From assembly GCA_017441505.1 (NCBI GenBank), contig JAFRXL010000001.1, positions 35,298-99,297 of the forward strand: a stretch of DNA of 64,000 nt. The letters are read 5' to 3'. The position numbers and the translations under genes were made by a program. This DNA is from Ruminococcus sp. GTDB taxonomy: Bacteria > Bacillota > Clostridia > Oscillospirales > Ruminococcaceae. Below are positions 1 through 8,919 of this stretch, one piece after another (positions within the stretch are counted from its first letter, which is position 1; each line of letters begins with the position of its first letter). Under the pieces are notes generated by a model. The model ran no database searches, was not told where the DNA came from, and worked only from the letters and a program-made list of their open reading frames with translations.

Positions 1-14
1 CGAGGGATCGGGAA

Positions 15-269
15 ATGCATTATTTAGCTTTAATGACTCTTTATAATGACAGGTATGACAACATCTGGGACGCTTTACGTGCGGGAGATAATTCACTGAA
101 AGCGATCATGCTCATCTGTCTGGTGACTGTATTGCTTATAATCAGTGCTGTCAGTGTATCAAGCCAAAAGAGTCAGGACGAAAAAGAGGAAATTGAGACA
201 GTTATGGCAGGTGTGAATACTGTCAATGACGAGGACAGCAGAAATAATGAACAAATGGGGCATATCTGA
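15..269 (+). CDS. Small single-pass membrane protein, unknown; may be 5'-truncated
   Basis: Not recognised. The 84-residue product has one hydrophobic segment (about residues 30-48, IMLICLVTVLLIISAV) followed by a charged, Glu/Asp-rich tail, so a membrane anchor with a short soluble tail is likely. A GAGGG lies about 8 bases before the ATG and could be a ribosome binding site. The frame is open to the left edge of the window, however, so this may be the C-terminal end of a longer protein. It is followed 68 bases later by miaA. Confidence 0.45.
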   Translation: MHYLALMTLYNDRYDNIWDALRAGDNSLKAIMLICLVTVLLIISAVSVSSQKSQDEKEEIETVMAGVNTVNDEDSRNNEQMGHI

Positions 270-337
270 AACGATCAGATCTTAGAATGAATGTTTTAGC
301 ATTTATCACAGTAATATAAAGGAGGCTGGAGATAATA

Positions 338-1291
338 ATGGCGGAACAAAAGAATAAACCCAGAGTGCTCGCTGTTGTAGGACCTACAGCCTCCGGCAAA
401 ACAGGTCTTGGAGTTGAGCTTGCAAAGCTCTATGGCGGAGAAGTTATCTCCGCCGACTCCATGCAGATATACAAAGGGATGGATATTGCCTCGGCAAAAC
501 CTACAGTTGCAGAGATGCAGGGCATACCGCATCATCTTATCGATTTTCTCGATAGAGGTGTGACCTTCAGTGCGGCAGATTATGTAAAACTTGCAAATGA
601 AAAGATCAAGGATGTACTCAGCAGAGGAAAAATGCCTGTCATAGTGGGCGGAACCGGTCTTTATGTAGACTCCCTGCTGGAAAATGTCAAGTTTTCAGAA
701 GGCGGCAGCGATGAAGCTTACCGTGAAAAACTCAGGAAATATGCAGAAGAGAAGGGGAATGAAGCTCTTCATCAGATGCTTGCTGATGCTGATCCGGAAG
801 CCGCTGCTGCCATACATCCGAATAACCTTGTGCGAGTTATAAGAGCACTGGAAGTGTGCCATGTTACAGGAAGAAAGTTCAGCGAATTAAAGGCTGAGAG
901 CCGCAGTATAGAAAGTCCTTACGACAGCCTTATACTGGGACTTAATTATGAGGACAGAAGCGTCCTTTACGACCGCATCGACCGGCGTGTGGACATAATG
1001 GTGGAAAACGGACTTATCGATGAAGCAAGAGAGCTTTGGAACGAGAGCGGAATGGCTACAGCAGCCAATGCGATCGGCTTCAAAGAGTTTATTCCGTATT
1101 TCAGCGGAGAAGCTTCTCTTGAAGACTGTATAAGCAAAGTCAAGCAGGAAACTCGTCATTATGCTAAAAGACAGTTGACGTGGTTTAGGAAAAATCAACG
1201 GATTCAGTGGATTATTTTAGCTGAATTTGATAAATTGTATGAAATTTTAGAAAAATCTAAAAAATGTATAGCAAATTATTGGAAGATATGA
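338..1291 (+). CDS. miaA: tRNA dimethylallyltransferase MiaA
   Basis: Transfers a dimethylallyl group to N6 of A37 in tRNAs that read UNN codons. The P-loop GPTASGKT is at residues 15-22, followed by the DSMQIY substrate motif and the conserved GGTGLY block near residue 105. At 317 residues it has the usual family length. A strong AAAGGAGG precedes the ATG. The next gene is hfq, the classic miaA-hfq order of many bacteria. The 3' end of the gene is clearly more AT-rich than the rest, and its stop overlaps an extended -10 box that probably serves hfq. Confidence 0.96.
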   Translation: MAEQKNKPRVLAVVGPTASGKTGLGVELAKLYGGEVISADSMQIYKGMDIASAKPTVAEMQGIPHHLIDFLDRGVTFSAADYVKLANEKIKDVLSRGKMPVIVGGTGLYVDSLLENVKFSEGGSDEAYREKLRKYAEEKGNEALHQMLADADPEAAAAIHPNNLVRVIRALEVCHVTGRKFSELKAESRSIESPYDSLILGLNYEDRSVLYDRIDRRVDIMVENGLIDEARELWNESGMATAANAIGFKEFIPYFSGEASLEDCISKVKQETRHYAKRQLTWFRKNQRIQWIILAEFDKLYEILEKSKKCIANYWKI

Positions 1292-1297
1292 TATAAT
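1289..1297 (+). promoter_or_regulatory. Extended -10 promoter candidate for hfq
   Basis: TGATATAAT is an extended -10 element that overlaps the miaA stop codon. No convincing -35 box lies 17 bases upstream. It would give hfq its own transcript with a leader of about 60 bases. Confidence 0.4.
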
Positions 1298-1365
1298 GTA
1301 TTGTGTGTATTTCCGCATAAGTGCAGAAATGTTGGACATAAGTAATTTCAGATAGGAGAAGATGT

Positions 1366-1605
1366 ATGAACAAGACGATCAATCTTCAGGACGTTTTCCT
1401 GAATCAATGCAGAAAAGACAGAATAATGGTCACAATAATCCTTACAAATGGTTTCCAGTTCAAGGGAATGGTAAGAGGATTCGACAGCTATGTTGCTATA
1501 TTTGACTGCGAAGGAAAACAGCAGTTAGTATATAAACACGCTATCTCAACAATAATACCTGCAAGAGCAGTGTCTATACTCGACGCATCAGAAAAAAGCG
1601 AATAA
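1366..1605 (+). CDS. hfq: RNA chaperone Hfq
   Basis: Hexameric Sm-like RNA chaperone that helps small RNAs pair with mRNAs. The 79-residue protein has the NLQDVFLNQ start, the Sm1 region ([14 protein letters not shown]) and the Sm2 signature YKHAIST, which is the YKHAI variant typical of Hfq. It lacks the long acidic C-terminal tail of proteobacterial Hfq, as expected in Firmicutes. AGGAG precedes the ATG. It sits directly after miaA and 10 bases before the next gene. Confidence 0.95.
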   Translation: MNKTINLQDVFLNQCRKDRIMVTIILTNGFQFKGMVRGFDSYVAIFDCEGKQQLVYKHAISTIIPARAVSILDASEKSE

Positions 1606-1615
1606 GGTGATCTGA

Positions 1616-2884
1616 ATGCACTTTACTAAATCGGAAGGCAGTGCCATGGTCAAGATACTGCGGAATATGGTGCTTGTCCTATTCCTTGTGGTAGCTGTCA
1701 GCATTGTTTATAACTTCCGCAACAGGGAAAGTGATACTGTAAGTGCTCTGATCTCGGAAGCTACCGCTTCGGTCGAGTTCAAGGGCGTTTTCATAAGGGA
1801 TGAAACACCTGTATCTGCAAAAGGCAGCGGAGTTCTGAATTATAAGATCTCCGACGGCGGCAAGATCGGTAAGGGTACTATCATCGCTCAGGTCTATAGC
1901 AGCGAAGAGCAGATAAGTATAAACCGTGAGATAGACAAGCTCAATAAGGAGCTTGAAGTCCTTAAAAAGATACAGAATCCGGGAACTCAGGAATCTGTAC
2001 AGCCAGGAAGCCTTTCAGGTTCTATAGAGGAGAATTACAGGGATTTCATACTGTGCCGTGACAGGCAGGATCACAGCGGTATAGATGTCGCTAAGGAGAA
2101 TCTGCTCGTCCAGATGAGTACCTACCAGATAATTACCGGAGAGGTCAAGGATTTCAGCGAGGAGATAGCCTCAATAAATAGTCAGCTCGATGAGCTCCGC
2201 CGCAGGTCTTCTGCTCCGGTAGACAAGGTCGTATCCGATACCTCTGCCTACTTTGTCAGCTATTGCGACGGCTATGAGGACAAGCTCAGCAGTAAGACCC
2301 TCGATAAGCTTACTATCGCTCAGATAAATGAGATAACAGATAATAAGGATGTCAGCGGCAGTAAAGTCGGAAAGCTCATAGACGGCTACTGCTGGTATCT
2401 CGCAGGTGTTGTTGATAACAGCAGAAAAGAATACCATATTGGTGCGAATGTAAAAATAAAGATAGCTTCTTCTGCCGATGTGTTCGATGCTACTATATAT
2501 GATGTCCGTGATGAAGGAGATGCTTCAAACAGCATCATTATCCTTTCCTGCGATCAGTTCAGCTATGACCTCGTTCAGCACAGAACTGAAAAGGTAGAGC
2601 TTATACGTGGAGATTTCCGTGGACTTAAAGTTCCGAGAGAAGCTATAAGATTCATCGATTACAGCGATCTTCCCGACAGCGTCAAGGAAACAGGAAAAGA
2701 GAACGATGAGGATAGGTCCTATAAGGGCGTGTATATACGCAAGGGCGAACAGATAGAATTCAAGAAGATCGACGTTATCTATGAGGGCAGCGATTACGTT
2801 CTCTCTAAGATATATGAAGATGATAAAAGCTATCTTGCACTGTATGACGATATTTTGTTGGAAGGTGTTGATAACGGTGAGTGA
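1616..2884 (+). CDS. HlyD-like membrane-anchored protein
   Basis: Membrane-anchored protein with an N-terminal signal anchor (about residues 17-35) and a large outer domain. Around residues 55-100 there is a biotinyl/lipoyl-like beta region (SGVLNYKISDGGKIGKG) followed by a helical pair, the layout of HlyD/membrane-fusion adaptors. No efflux permease is next to it, so a transport role is only inferred. AAGGTGA supports the ATG used here. A second ATG at 1646, also with a GGAAGG ahead of it, would put the anchor right at the N-terminus and is equally plausible. It overlaps the start of yggS. Confidence 0.7.
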   Translation: MHFTKSEGSAMVKILRNMVLVLFLVVAVSIVYNFRNRESDTVSALISEATASVEFKGVFIRDETPVSAKGSGVLNYKISDGGKIGKGTIIAQVYSSEEQISINREIDKLNKELEVLKKIQNPGTQESVQPGSLSGSIEENYRDFILCRDRQDHSGIDVAKENLLVQMSTYQIITGEVKDFSEEIASINSQLDELRRRSSAPVDKVVSDTSAYFVSYCDGYEDKLSSKTLDKLTIAQINEITDNKDVSGSKVGKLIDGYCWYLAGVVDNSRKEYHIGANVKIKIASSADVFDATIYDVRDEGDASNSIIILSCDQFSYDLVQHRTEKVELIRGDFRGLKVPREAIRFIDYSDLPDSVKETGKENDEDRSYKGVYIRKGEQIEFKKIDVIYEGSDYVLSKIYEDDKSYLALYDDILLEGVDNGE

Positions 2885-3563
2885 CGGATTCAGCTATATT
2901 GACGAGAATCTTCGCCGTATCAGGGACAATGTCTCTGAAGCTATGGATAAATACAGAAATGCCGGAGATATAGTACGCATCATGGCGGTAACAAAAACGG
3001 TTCCGCCGGAAGCTGTAAATCATGCTATCGGACTCGGCATCGATCTGCTTGGTGAAAACCGTGTGCAGGAATACCAGTCTAAAGCAGATAAATACGATAA
3101 AAGTGCAGAAGTGCAGTTTATCGGGCATTTACAGACAAATAAAGTAAAGTATATAATCGGTTCTGTCAGCATGATACAGTCGGTAGACAGCTTTAAGCTC
3201 GCTCAGGAGATAGACCGTATCTCAAAGAATAAAGACCTTGTTACGGACGTTCTCTGTGAGGTGAACATCGGCGGTGAGGACTCTAAAAGCGGAGTTAGTC
3301 CGGATGCTCTAAAAGAGCTTATGGATCAGATGTCAGAACTTGAAAATATAAAGTTAAGAGGTCTTATGACTATCCCTCCTCCGTGGGACAGCGATCTGTT
3401 CCTTGGAAGGATGCAGGAACTCTATAATAAATATGCAGACGAAAAGTCTTTCGATGTGCTGTCTATGGGTATGACCCATGATTACGCAGAGGCGGTAAAG
3501 TACGGCTCTACGCTTGTACGTATCGGAACAGGTCTTTTCGGTGCAAGAGATTACAGCAAATAA
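2877..3563 (+). CDS. yggS: YggS-family PLP-binding protein
   Basis: Single-domain alanine-racemase-fold protein that binds pyridoxal phosphate and maintains vitamin B6 and amino-acid balance. The PLP lysine lies in AVTKTVPP (about residue 40), followed by LGENRVQEY, the FIGHLQTNK motif and the RIGTGLFG phosphate-binding end. I chose the GTG at 2877 because it gives the normal family length of 228 residues; the longer upstream reading runs through the preceding gene. It overlaps the HlyD-like gene by 8 bases, indicating translational coupling. It lies just before sepF, as in many Gram-positives. Confidence 0.92.
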   Translation: MSDGFSYIDENLRRIRDNVSEAMDKYRNAGDIVRIMAVTKTVPPEAVNHAIGLGIDLLGENRVQEYQSKADKYDKSAEVQFIGHLQTNKVKYIIGSVSMIQSVDSFKLAQEIDRISKNKDLVTDVLCEVNIGGEDSKSGVSPDALKELMDQMSELENIKLRGLMTIPPPWDSDLFLGRMQELYNKYADEKSFDVLSMGMTHDYAEAVKYGSTLVRIGTGLFGARDYSK

Positions 3564-3666
3564 CTCACAGCGGATGCTGATAACAGCACGGAATATCCCG
3601 CATTTGTTCCGGTGCATAAATAGCAGAAATATAAAAATATAAACAGTGCGGAGAATGGAGTAAAAA

Positions 3667-4149
3667 ATGAAACTATTCGAGAATATCAAGGAGTTCTTCT
3701 TCGCTCCTGAAGAAGACGATTTCGATCAGGCTGATGTGCCTGTACGCCACACAAGCAGCGAACATCAAAGCTTCCGTCCTACAGACTCAGATGAAACTTC
3801 ATCTTCTTCCGAAAGCTCTATCAGCAGCGGAAGCAGCAGAAGAAATAAGGTAGTTAATATCCAGACTACTGCTCAGCTTCAGGTAGTCCTCGTTAAGCCT
3901 TCTGCATTCACAGATGCAAAGCAGATCGCTGACCACCTCATCGCTAAGAAGACTGTCGTTCTTAACCTTGAAACTGCTTCTCCGGAGAATAAGAGAAGAA
4001 TTATCGATTTCCTCGTTGGTGTGGCTTATGCAAACGGCGGAAGCCTCAAGCCTGTAGCTAATCTCACATATATCATTACTCCATACAACGTTGGCTTCAT
4101 CGGTGAAGACCTCGTTGGCGAGCTTGAAAATAACGGCGTATTCATCTGA
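3667..4149 (+). CDS. sepF: Cell division protein SepF
   Basis: Membrane-binding partner of FtsZ that helps build the division septum. The N-terminus (MKLFENIKEFF) is the short amphipathic helix that inserts in the membrane. A Ser-rich linker (about residues 30-62) follows, then the conserved C-terminal SepF domain (about 70-160) with VVLVKPSAF, the NLE segment and the closing YIITPYNVGF region. At 160 residues it has the normal length. Its stop overlaps the ylmH start (TGATG), so the two are coupled. Confidence 0.94.
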   Translation: MKLFENIKEFFFAPEEDDFDQADVPVRHTSSEHQSFRPTDSDETSSSSESSISSGSSRRNKVVNIQTTAQLQVVLVKPSAFTDAKQIADHLIAKKTVVLNLETASPENKRRIIDFLVGVAYANGGSLKPVANLTYIITPYNVGFIGEDLVGELENNGVFI

Positions 4150-4907
4150 TGAACGAGCCGGAGGATAAGCTCTTTTACGCAAGACTCAGCGATATGCTGA
4201 GCAGATGCGAAAGAGACTGCTGTGCTCAGTTCTCTTCATTTCTTGACGAGCGTCAGTGTGCTCTTGCCGAAGAGTGGTGCTCAAGGAACAGGGGAGAACT
4301 CTGCTCTGTGCTCTGGGGCGGGTATCCCGATGCAAGACGCAGGATGCTGGCGATATATCCGGAGTATTGTCAGGAATATATCCTCGATGAGTTCCCCATG
4401 CGGTGCGTGACCTTTTCGTTCCGCAAGGAGGATAAGCTCACTCATCGTGACCTTCTCGGCACTTTCATGGGAATGATGCTGAAAAGAGACACGATAGGCG
4501 ATATTATCGTCGCAGAGGGAGCTGCACAGACTTTTGTTACCGATGTAGCGGCAAAAGTCATAACAGGTTCTGTTTCAAAAGTCGGAAGAGTGGGCGTTAA
4601 AGTCAGCGATGACCGCCCCTTTGAACTTGAACTGAAACAGGAGTTTGAGGATATAAAGGGTACTGTTGCTTCAATGCGGCTCGACTGCATAGTCAGTCTT
4701 GCAGCAAAGGTGAGCCGTGAAAATGCCGCAAGGCTGATCCGCTCTGAAAAGGTCGATATAAACCACTTTACCGCTTCATCCGTTTCGGCGGAGCTCCGTG
4801 AAGGAGATGTGCTCTCAATAAGAGGAAGCGGAAGATTTATTTTGTCTGGTATTGACGGCGAAACGAAAAAAGGCCGTATACACATTAATCTTCGTAAATA
4901 TATTTAG
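4149..4907 (+). CDS. ylmH: YlmH-like S4-domain RNA-binding protein
   Basis: RNA-binding protein of the sepF-divIVA division cluster. In Bacillus it acts in rescue of stalled ribosomal subunits and affects division. The first about 170 residues match the YlmH N-terminal fold (LWGGYPDARR, then GDIIV and the LGTFMGMMLKR segment). The C-terminus (about 180-250) is an S4 domain with the LDCIVSLAAKVSR entry and the GDVLSIRGSGRF turn. The ATG overlaps the sepF stop, with no strong Shine-Dalgarno of its own, consistent with coupled translation. Confidence 0.88.
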   Translation: MNEPEDKLFYARLSDMLSRCERDCCAQFSSFLDERQCALAEEWCSRNRGELCSVLWGGYPDARRRMLAIYPEYCQEYILDEFPMRCVTFSFRKEDKLTHRDLLGTFMGMMLKRDTIGDIIVAEGAAQTFVTDVAAKVITGSVSKVGRVGVKVSDDRPFELELKQEFEDIKGTVASMRLDCIVSLAAKVSRENAARLIRSEKVDINHFTASSVSAELREGDVLSIRGSGRFILSGIDGETKKGRIHINLRKYI

Positions 4908-4919
4908 AGGTGAATTGAA

Positions 4920-5471
4920 ATGATAACTTCAAAAGACGTAAGAAATAAAAGATTTGAAAAGGCTGCTTTCGGTTATAAGCAGGAGGAAATTGATGAATTC
5001 TTCCAGCAGCTTGAGGCAGAGCTCGACGAAATGGAGAGAGAACGTGCTGAGGCTAACAATAAGATACAGGTTCTTGCTGATAAGGTAAGAGAGTATATGC
5101 GTGATGAGGACGCTCTCAAGGACGCTCTTCTCGGTGCTCAGAAGCAGGGACATCAGGTAATCAGCGAGGCTAACGAAAAGGCTGACCAGATCATCGCTGA
5201 GGCTCAGGCTAAGGCTGACGCTCTTGAGGATGAGGCTGTACGTCAGCACGCAGAGGCTATGGAGCGTAACCGTCAGGAGATCGCTAAGGAAAAAGAAGCT
5301 CTTATCGAAGCTCAGCAGCAGGTAGCTGATTTCAAGAAGAGCCTCTTCGATATGTATAAGAGCCACCTTGAACTTATTTCTTCTATGCCTGAAACATTTG
5401 ACGATGTCGACGGTGCTGAGCCTCAGACAGCAGAGGAGATCGCTGCTGCTATCGCTTCAGAAGAAGAATAA
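4920..5471 (+). CDS. divIVA: Cell division initiation protein DivIVA
   Basis: Coiled-coil scaffold that gathers at curved membrane (poles and septum). The N-terminal lipid-binding domain begins MITSKDVRNKRF and carries GYKQEEIDEFF. The rest (about residues 30-160) is a long heptad-rich coiled coil dense in Glu, Ala and Gln, with an acidic tail. It is 183 residues long. AGAGGTGA precedes the ATG 12 bases after ylmH, so it shares that operon. Confidence 0.93.
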   Translation: MITSKDVRNKRFEKAAFGYKQEEIDEFFQQLEAELDEMERERAEANNKIQVLADKVREYMRDEDALKDALLGAQKQGHQVISEANEKADQIIAEAQAKADALEDEAVRQHAEAMERNRQEIAKEKEALIEAQQQVADFKKSLFDMYKSHLELISSMPETFDDVDGAEPQTAEEIAAAIASEEE

Positions 5472-5526
5472 ACCGGAATCCTGCACTGGAAGGTGCGATA
5501 TATAAGTTTAAATCGTTTGAAAGGAG

Positions 5527-5556
5527 GATCCCCTATAAGGTCGTTTACGGGGGATC
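5527..5556 (+). promoter_or_regulatory. Inverted repeat between SD and start of ileS
   Basis: GATCCCC and GGGGATC form a 7-bp stem with a loop of about 16 bases. The stem lies directly after AAAGGAGG and just before the chosen start. Folding would bring the Shine-Dalgarno closer to the ATG. A regulatory role is only a guess. Confidence 0.3.
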
Positions 5557-5564
5557 ATGGAAAA

Positions 5565-8342
5565 ATGGCACAGGATTATAATAATACCTTAAATTTACCG
5601 AAAACCGAATTCCCTATGAGGGGAAATCTTCCTAAGAGAGAGCCTGAAACTCTTGAAAAATGGGAAAGTCAGCGTCTGTATTATAAGATGATCGAGAAGA
5701 ATAAGGGCAAGACTCCTTATATCCTTCACGATGGACCGCCTTATGCTAACGGTGATATTCACCTTGGTCATGCTCTTAATAAGTCCCTCAAGGATTTTAT
5801 CGTAAAGTATAAGAATATGAGCGGATTCTGTGCCCCATACGTTCCTGGCTGGGACACTCACGGACTTCCGATCGAGCTGAAAGCTATGAAGACTATCGGC
5901 GTCAAGGACGGTGCTATCTCGCCGACAGCCCTCAGAAAGCACTGCCGTGAGTATGCTATGACTCAGGTCGCAAACCAGATGAAAGGCTTCAAGAGGATCG
6001 GTTCTCTTGGAGATTACGACTATCCATACCTCACACTCCGTCCTGAATACGAAGCAAGACAGGTAGAGGTATTCGGAGAAATGGCTAAGAGAGGCTATAT
6101 GTACAAGGGATTAAAGCCGGTTTACTGGTGCCCTGACTGTAATACTGCCCTCGCTGAGGCTGAGATAGAGTATTCAAACGATCCTTGCTACTCTATCTAT
6201 GTTAAATTCAACGTTACTGATGACAAGGGTATCTTCACAGGTCTCGGTCTTGACCTCTCAAAGATATACTTCGTTATCTGGACTACTACAACTTGGACTA
6301 TCCCGGGCAACCTTGCTATATGCCTTGGCCCTGAGTATAACTATACCCTCGTTCACGTTGGCGATGAGTACTACGTTATGGCTGAGGAGCTCGTGAAGAC
6401 TACTATGGAGACTGCCGGTATCACTGAGTATACTACAGAGCATATCTTCACAGGTGCTGAACTTGAAGGCATGAAGACAAAGCATCCTCTCTATGACCGT
6501 CCGTCACCGATCATCGTCGGCGACCATGTAACTCTCGAAAGCGGTACAGGATGCGTTCATACAGCTCCTGGCTACGGTGTAGAGGACTTTGAGGTCTGCA
6601 AGAAATATGATGACATCGGCATCATCGTATGTGTTGACGCAAAGGGCCGTCAGACTGCTGAAGCCGGCGAAATTGAAGGTCTTGATACTGATGAGGCTAA
6701 CAAGGCTATCGCTGCAAAGCTCACAGAGCTTGGAGCTATGCTCGCTACTCAGAAGATCGTTCACCAGTATCCACACTGCTGGAGATGCAACAGCCCTATC
6801 ATCTACAGAGCTACAGAGCAGTGGTTCTGCTCAGTAAACGGATTCAAGGACGAAGCTGTAAAGGCTATAGAGAGCGTTAAGTGGATCCCTGAGTGGGGCG
6901 AGGACCGTATAAAAGGCATGGTCCGTGACAGAAGTGACTGGTGTATCTCTCGTCAGAGAACATGGGGCGTTCCGATACCTGTTATCTACTGTAAGGACTG
7001 CGGCAAGCCGATATTCAATGACGAGACTATCAAGGCTATCGCTGAACTTTTCCGCAAGGAAGGCTCAGACGCATGGTGGGAGAAGGATGCTTCCGAGTTC
7101 ATCCCTTCAACTGTAAAATGCGACTGCGGATGCGGCGAGTTCACTAAAGAATACGACATCATGGACGTTTGGTTCGACAGCGGTGTTTCTCATGCTTCTG
7201 TTATGGAAGGCGAGGACTTCCCAAGCCTTACATGGCCGGCTGACCTCTATCTTGAAGGTGCTGACCAGTACAGAGGCTGGTTCCAGTCATCACTCCTTAC
7301 TTCCGTTGTATTTAAGGGAACTGCTCCATACAAGGCTGTCTGCACTCACGGTTGGGTAGTTGACGGCGAGGGCAAGACAATGCACAAGTCCCTCGGAAAC
7401 GGTATTGCTCCGGACGAGATCATAAATCAGTACGGTGCTGATATTCTCCGCCTTTGGGTAGCTTCTTCAGACTACCACAGCGATATAAGAATGTCCAAGC
7501 CGATACTCAGTCAGCTTTCTGACGCATATAAGAAAATAAGAAATACAGCTCGTTTCATTCTCGGTAACCTCGGAAACGGTGCAGGATTTGATCCTGATAA
7601 GGACAGCGTTTCTGATGATAAGTTCACAGAGCTTGATAAATGGGCTCTCATGAAGCTGGATGCTCTTATTGAAAAGGTGAACGAAGGCTACAATGCATTC
7701 GATTTCCACATCGCATTCCACGCTATACATAATTTCTGCGTTATAGATATGTCTAACTTCTATCTTGATATTATCAAGGACCGACTCTACTGCGAGAAGG
7801 AGGATTCAGAGCTCCGCCGTTCTGCACAGACCGCTATGTATCGCATACTCAGTGCTCTTGCAAGACTTGCAGCTCCTATCATCTCTTTCACAGCTGAGGA
7901 GATATGGCAGTTTATGCCTCATACTTCTGCTGACGATAAGGAGAGCGTATTCCTCAACCAGATGCCAGAGAAGTCCGGCATAGAGTTCAGCACAGAGTTC
8001 GTTGACAAGTGGAACTTCATCTATGACACAAGAATCGCTGTTAACAAGGTTCTTGAGGACGCAAGAAATGAAAAACTCATCGGTAAGTCACTTGAAGCTA
8101 AGATAATCATCAAGAGCTCAGATGCCGACTATGATAAGTTCACTGCACTTGCTGACCACCTCGCTGAGATACTCATTGTTTCAGGAGTTGAAGTTGAGAA
8201 GTCCGGAAGCGAAACTTCATTTGAAGTTGCAAAGGCTGACGGCGAGAAGTGCGAACGCTGCTGGTGCTACTCAAAGTATGTTGGAACAAATCACGATCAT
8301 CCAACACTCTGCGAGAGATGTGCTATGGCTATTGAAGTATAA
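5565..8342 (+). CDS. ileS: Isoleucyl-tRNA synthetase
   Basis: Charges tRNA-Ile. The class I signatures are HLGHALNK (HIGH motif, about residue 66) and the KMSKS equivalent TMHKSLGN (about residue 606). The CP1 editing domain lies between them (GTGCVHTAPGYG). The C-terminus has two Cys pairs (CERCW, LCERC) forming the zinc finger of bacterial-type IleRS. I chose the ATG at 5565 (MAQDYNNT), which gives 925 residues. The strong AAAGGAGG at about 5519 is some 39 bases upstream, and an inverted repeat (GATCCCC/GGGGATC) separates it from the start. No T-box is present. Confidence 0.95.
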   Translation: MAQDYNNTLNLPKTEFPMRGNLPKREPETLEKWESQRLYYKMIEKNKGKTPYILHDGPPYANGDIHLGHALNKSLKDFIVKYKNMSGFCAPYVPGWDTHGLPIELKAMKTIGVKDGAISPTALRKHCREYAMTQVANQMKGFKRIGSLGDYDYPYLTLRPEYEARQVEVFGEMAKRGYMYKGLKPVYWCPDCNTALAEAEIEYSNDPCYSIYVKFNVTDDKGIFTGLGLDLSKIYFVIWTTTTWTIPGNLAICLGPEYNYTLVHVGDEYYVMAEELVKTTMETAGITEYTTEHIFTGAELEGMKTKHPLYDRPSPIIVGDHVTLESGTGCVHTAPGYGVEDFEVCKKYDDIGIIVCVDAKGRQTAEAGEIEGLDTDEANKAIAAKLTELGAMLATQKIVHQYPHCWRCNSPIIYRATEQWFCSVNGFKDEAVKAIESVKWIPEWGEDRIKGMVRDRSDWCISRQRTWGVPIPVIYCKDCGKPIFNDETIKAIAELFRKEGSDAWWEKDASEFIPSTVKCDCGCGEFTKEYDIMDVWFDSGVSHASVMEGEDFPSLTWPADLYLEGADQYRGWFQSSLLTSVVFKGTAPYKAVCTHGWVVDGEGKTMHKSLGNGIAPDEIINQYGADILRLWVASSDYHSDIRMSKPILSQLSDAYKKIRNTARFILGNLGNGAGFDPDKDSVSDDKFTELDKWALMKLDALIEKVNEGYNAFDFHIAFHAIHNFCVIDMSNFYLDIIKDRLYCEKEDSELRRSAQTAMYRILSALARLAAPIISFTAEEIWQFMPHTSADDKESVFLNQMPEKSGIEFSTEFVDKWNFIYDTRIAVNKVLEDARNEKLIGKSLEAKIIIKSSDADYDKFTALADHLAEILIVSGVEVEKSGSETSFEVAKADGEKCERCWCYSKYVGTNHDHPTLCERCAMAIEV

Positions 8343-8357
8343 AATTATGAATATATT

Positions 8358-8383
8358 GCCTGCTGCTTAAAATGCGGCAGGCG
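8358..8383 (+). terminator. Weak terminator-like hairpin after ileS
   Basis: GCCTGC and GCAGGC form the arms of a short hairpin, with TGC/GCG in between, followed only by GTATTATTTG rather than a true T-run. Partial termination or mRNA processing between ileS and lspA is possible. Confidence 0.4.
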
Positions 8384-8409
8384 TATTATTTGATTGAAAG
8401 GATATTGTT

Positions 8410-8919
8410 TTGGGAGCTATACTGATCGCTGTAATGATCGCTGCACTAATCGGTGTGGATCAGATCATAAAATACTGGGCAGTCCATACTCTTGAGCCGA
8501 AGGGGACTATGGAATTCATCCACTTCGGCAGCTTTAAGGTCTTTGACCTCACCTATCTTGAGAACCGTGGTGCTATATTCGGCAGTATGTCCGGACAGCG
8601 TTGGTTTCTGATAGGTTTCACCTGCATCGCTCTTATCTCTGGTATCATCGCACTCATATACCTGCGGAAACGCTCTAAATTGCTGAATATCGCAATCACA
8701 CTTTTCATAGCAGGAGGCATCGGCAACTTTATCGACCGTGTGCGTTATGGCTATGTAGTGGATATGTTTGAACTGAAACTGTTCAAATTTGCTATATTCA
8801 ATTTTGCAGATATATGTGTTACGTTCGCTTTTGTGCTGCTCATCATCTACGGTATCTTCATCGATCCTAAGATAGAGGCTGAAAAGAAAAAGCTGGAAAA
8901 GGCGGAGTCAAATGAGTGA
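8410..8919 (+). CDS. lspA: Lipoprotein signal peptidase (signal peptidase II)
   Basis: Membrane aspartyl protease that removes signal peptides from prolipoproteins, needed for the lipoproteins encoded elsewhere in this window. Four hydrophobic segments are visible. The two catalytic Asp lie in NFIDRVRYGYVVDMF and FNFADICVTF. The start is TTG, with GAAAGGA about 7 bases before it; no closer in-frame ATG keeps the first membrane segment whole. The 169-residue length is normal. The last 8 bases overlap rluD. Confidence 0.93.
   Translation: MGAILIAVMIAALIGVDQIIKYWAVHTLEPKGTMEFIHFGSFKVFDLTYLENRGAIFGSMSGQRWFLIGFTCIALISGIIALIYLRKRSKLLNIAITLFIAGGIGNFIDRVRYGYVVDMFELKLFKFAIFNFADICVTFAFVLLIIYGIFIDPKIEAEKKKLEKAESNE

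Noticed and set aside
5472-5564. T-box leader for ileS
   Set aside because: Only 93 bases lie between divIVA and ileS, and no GGTGGCACCGCG core or stem I boxes are present.
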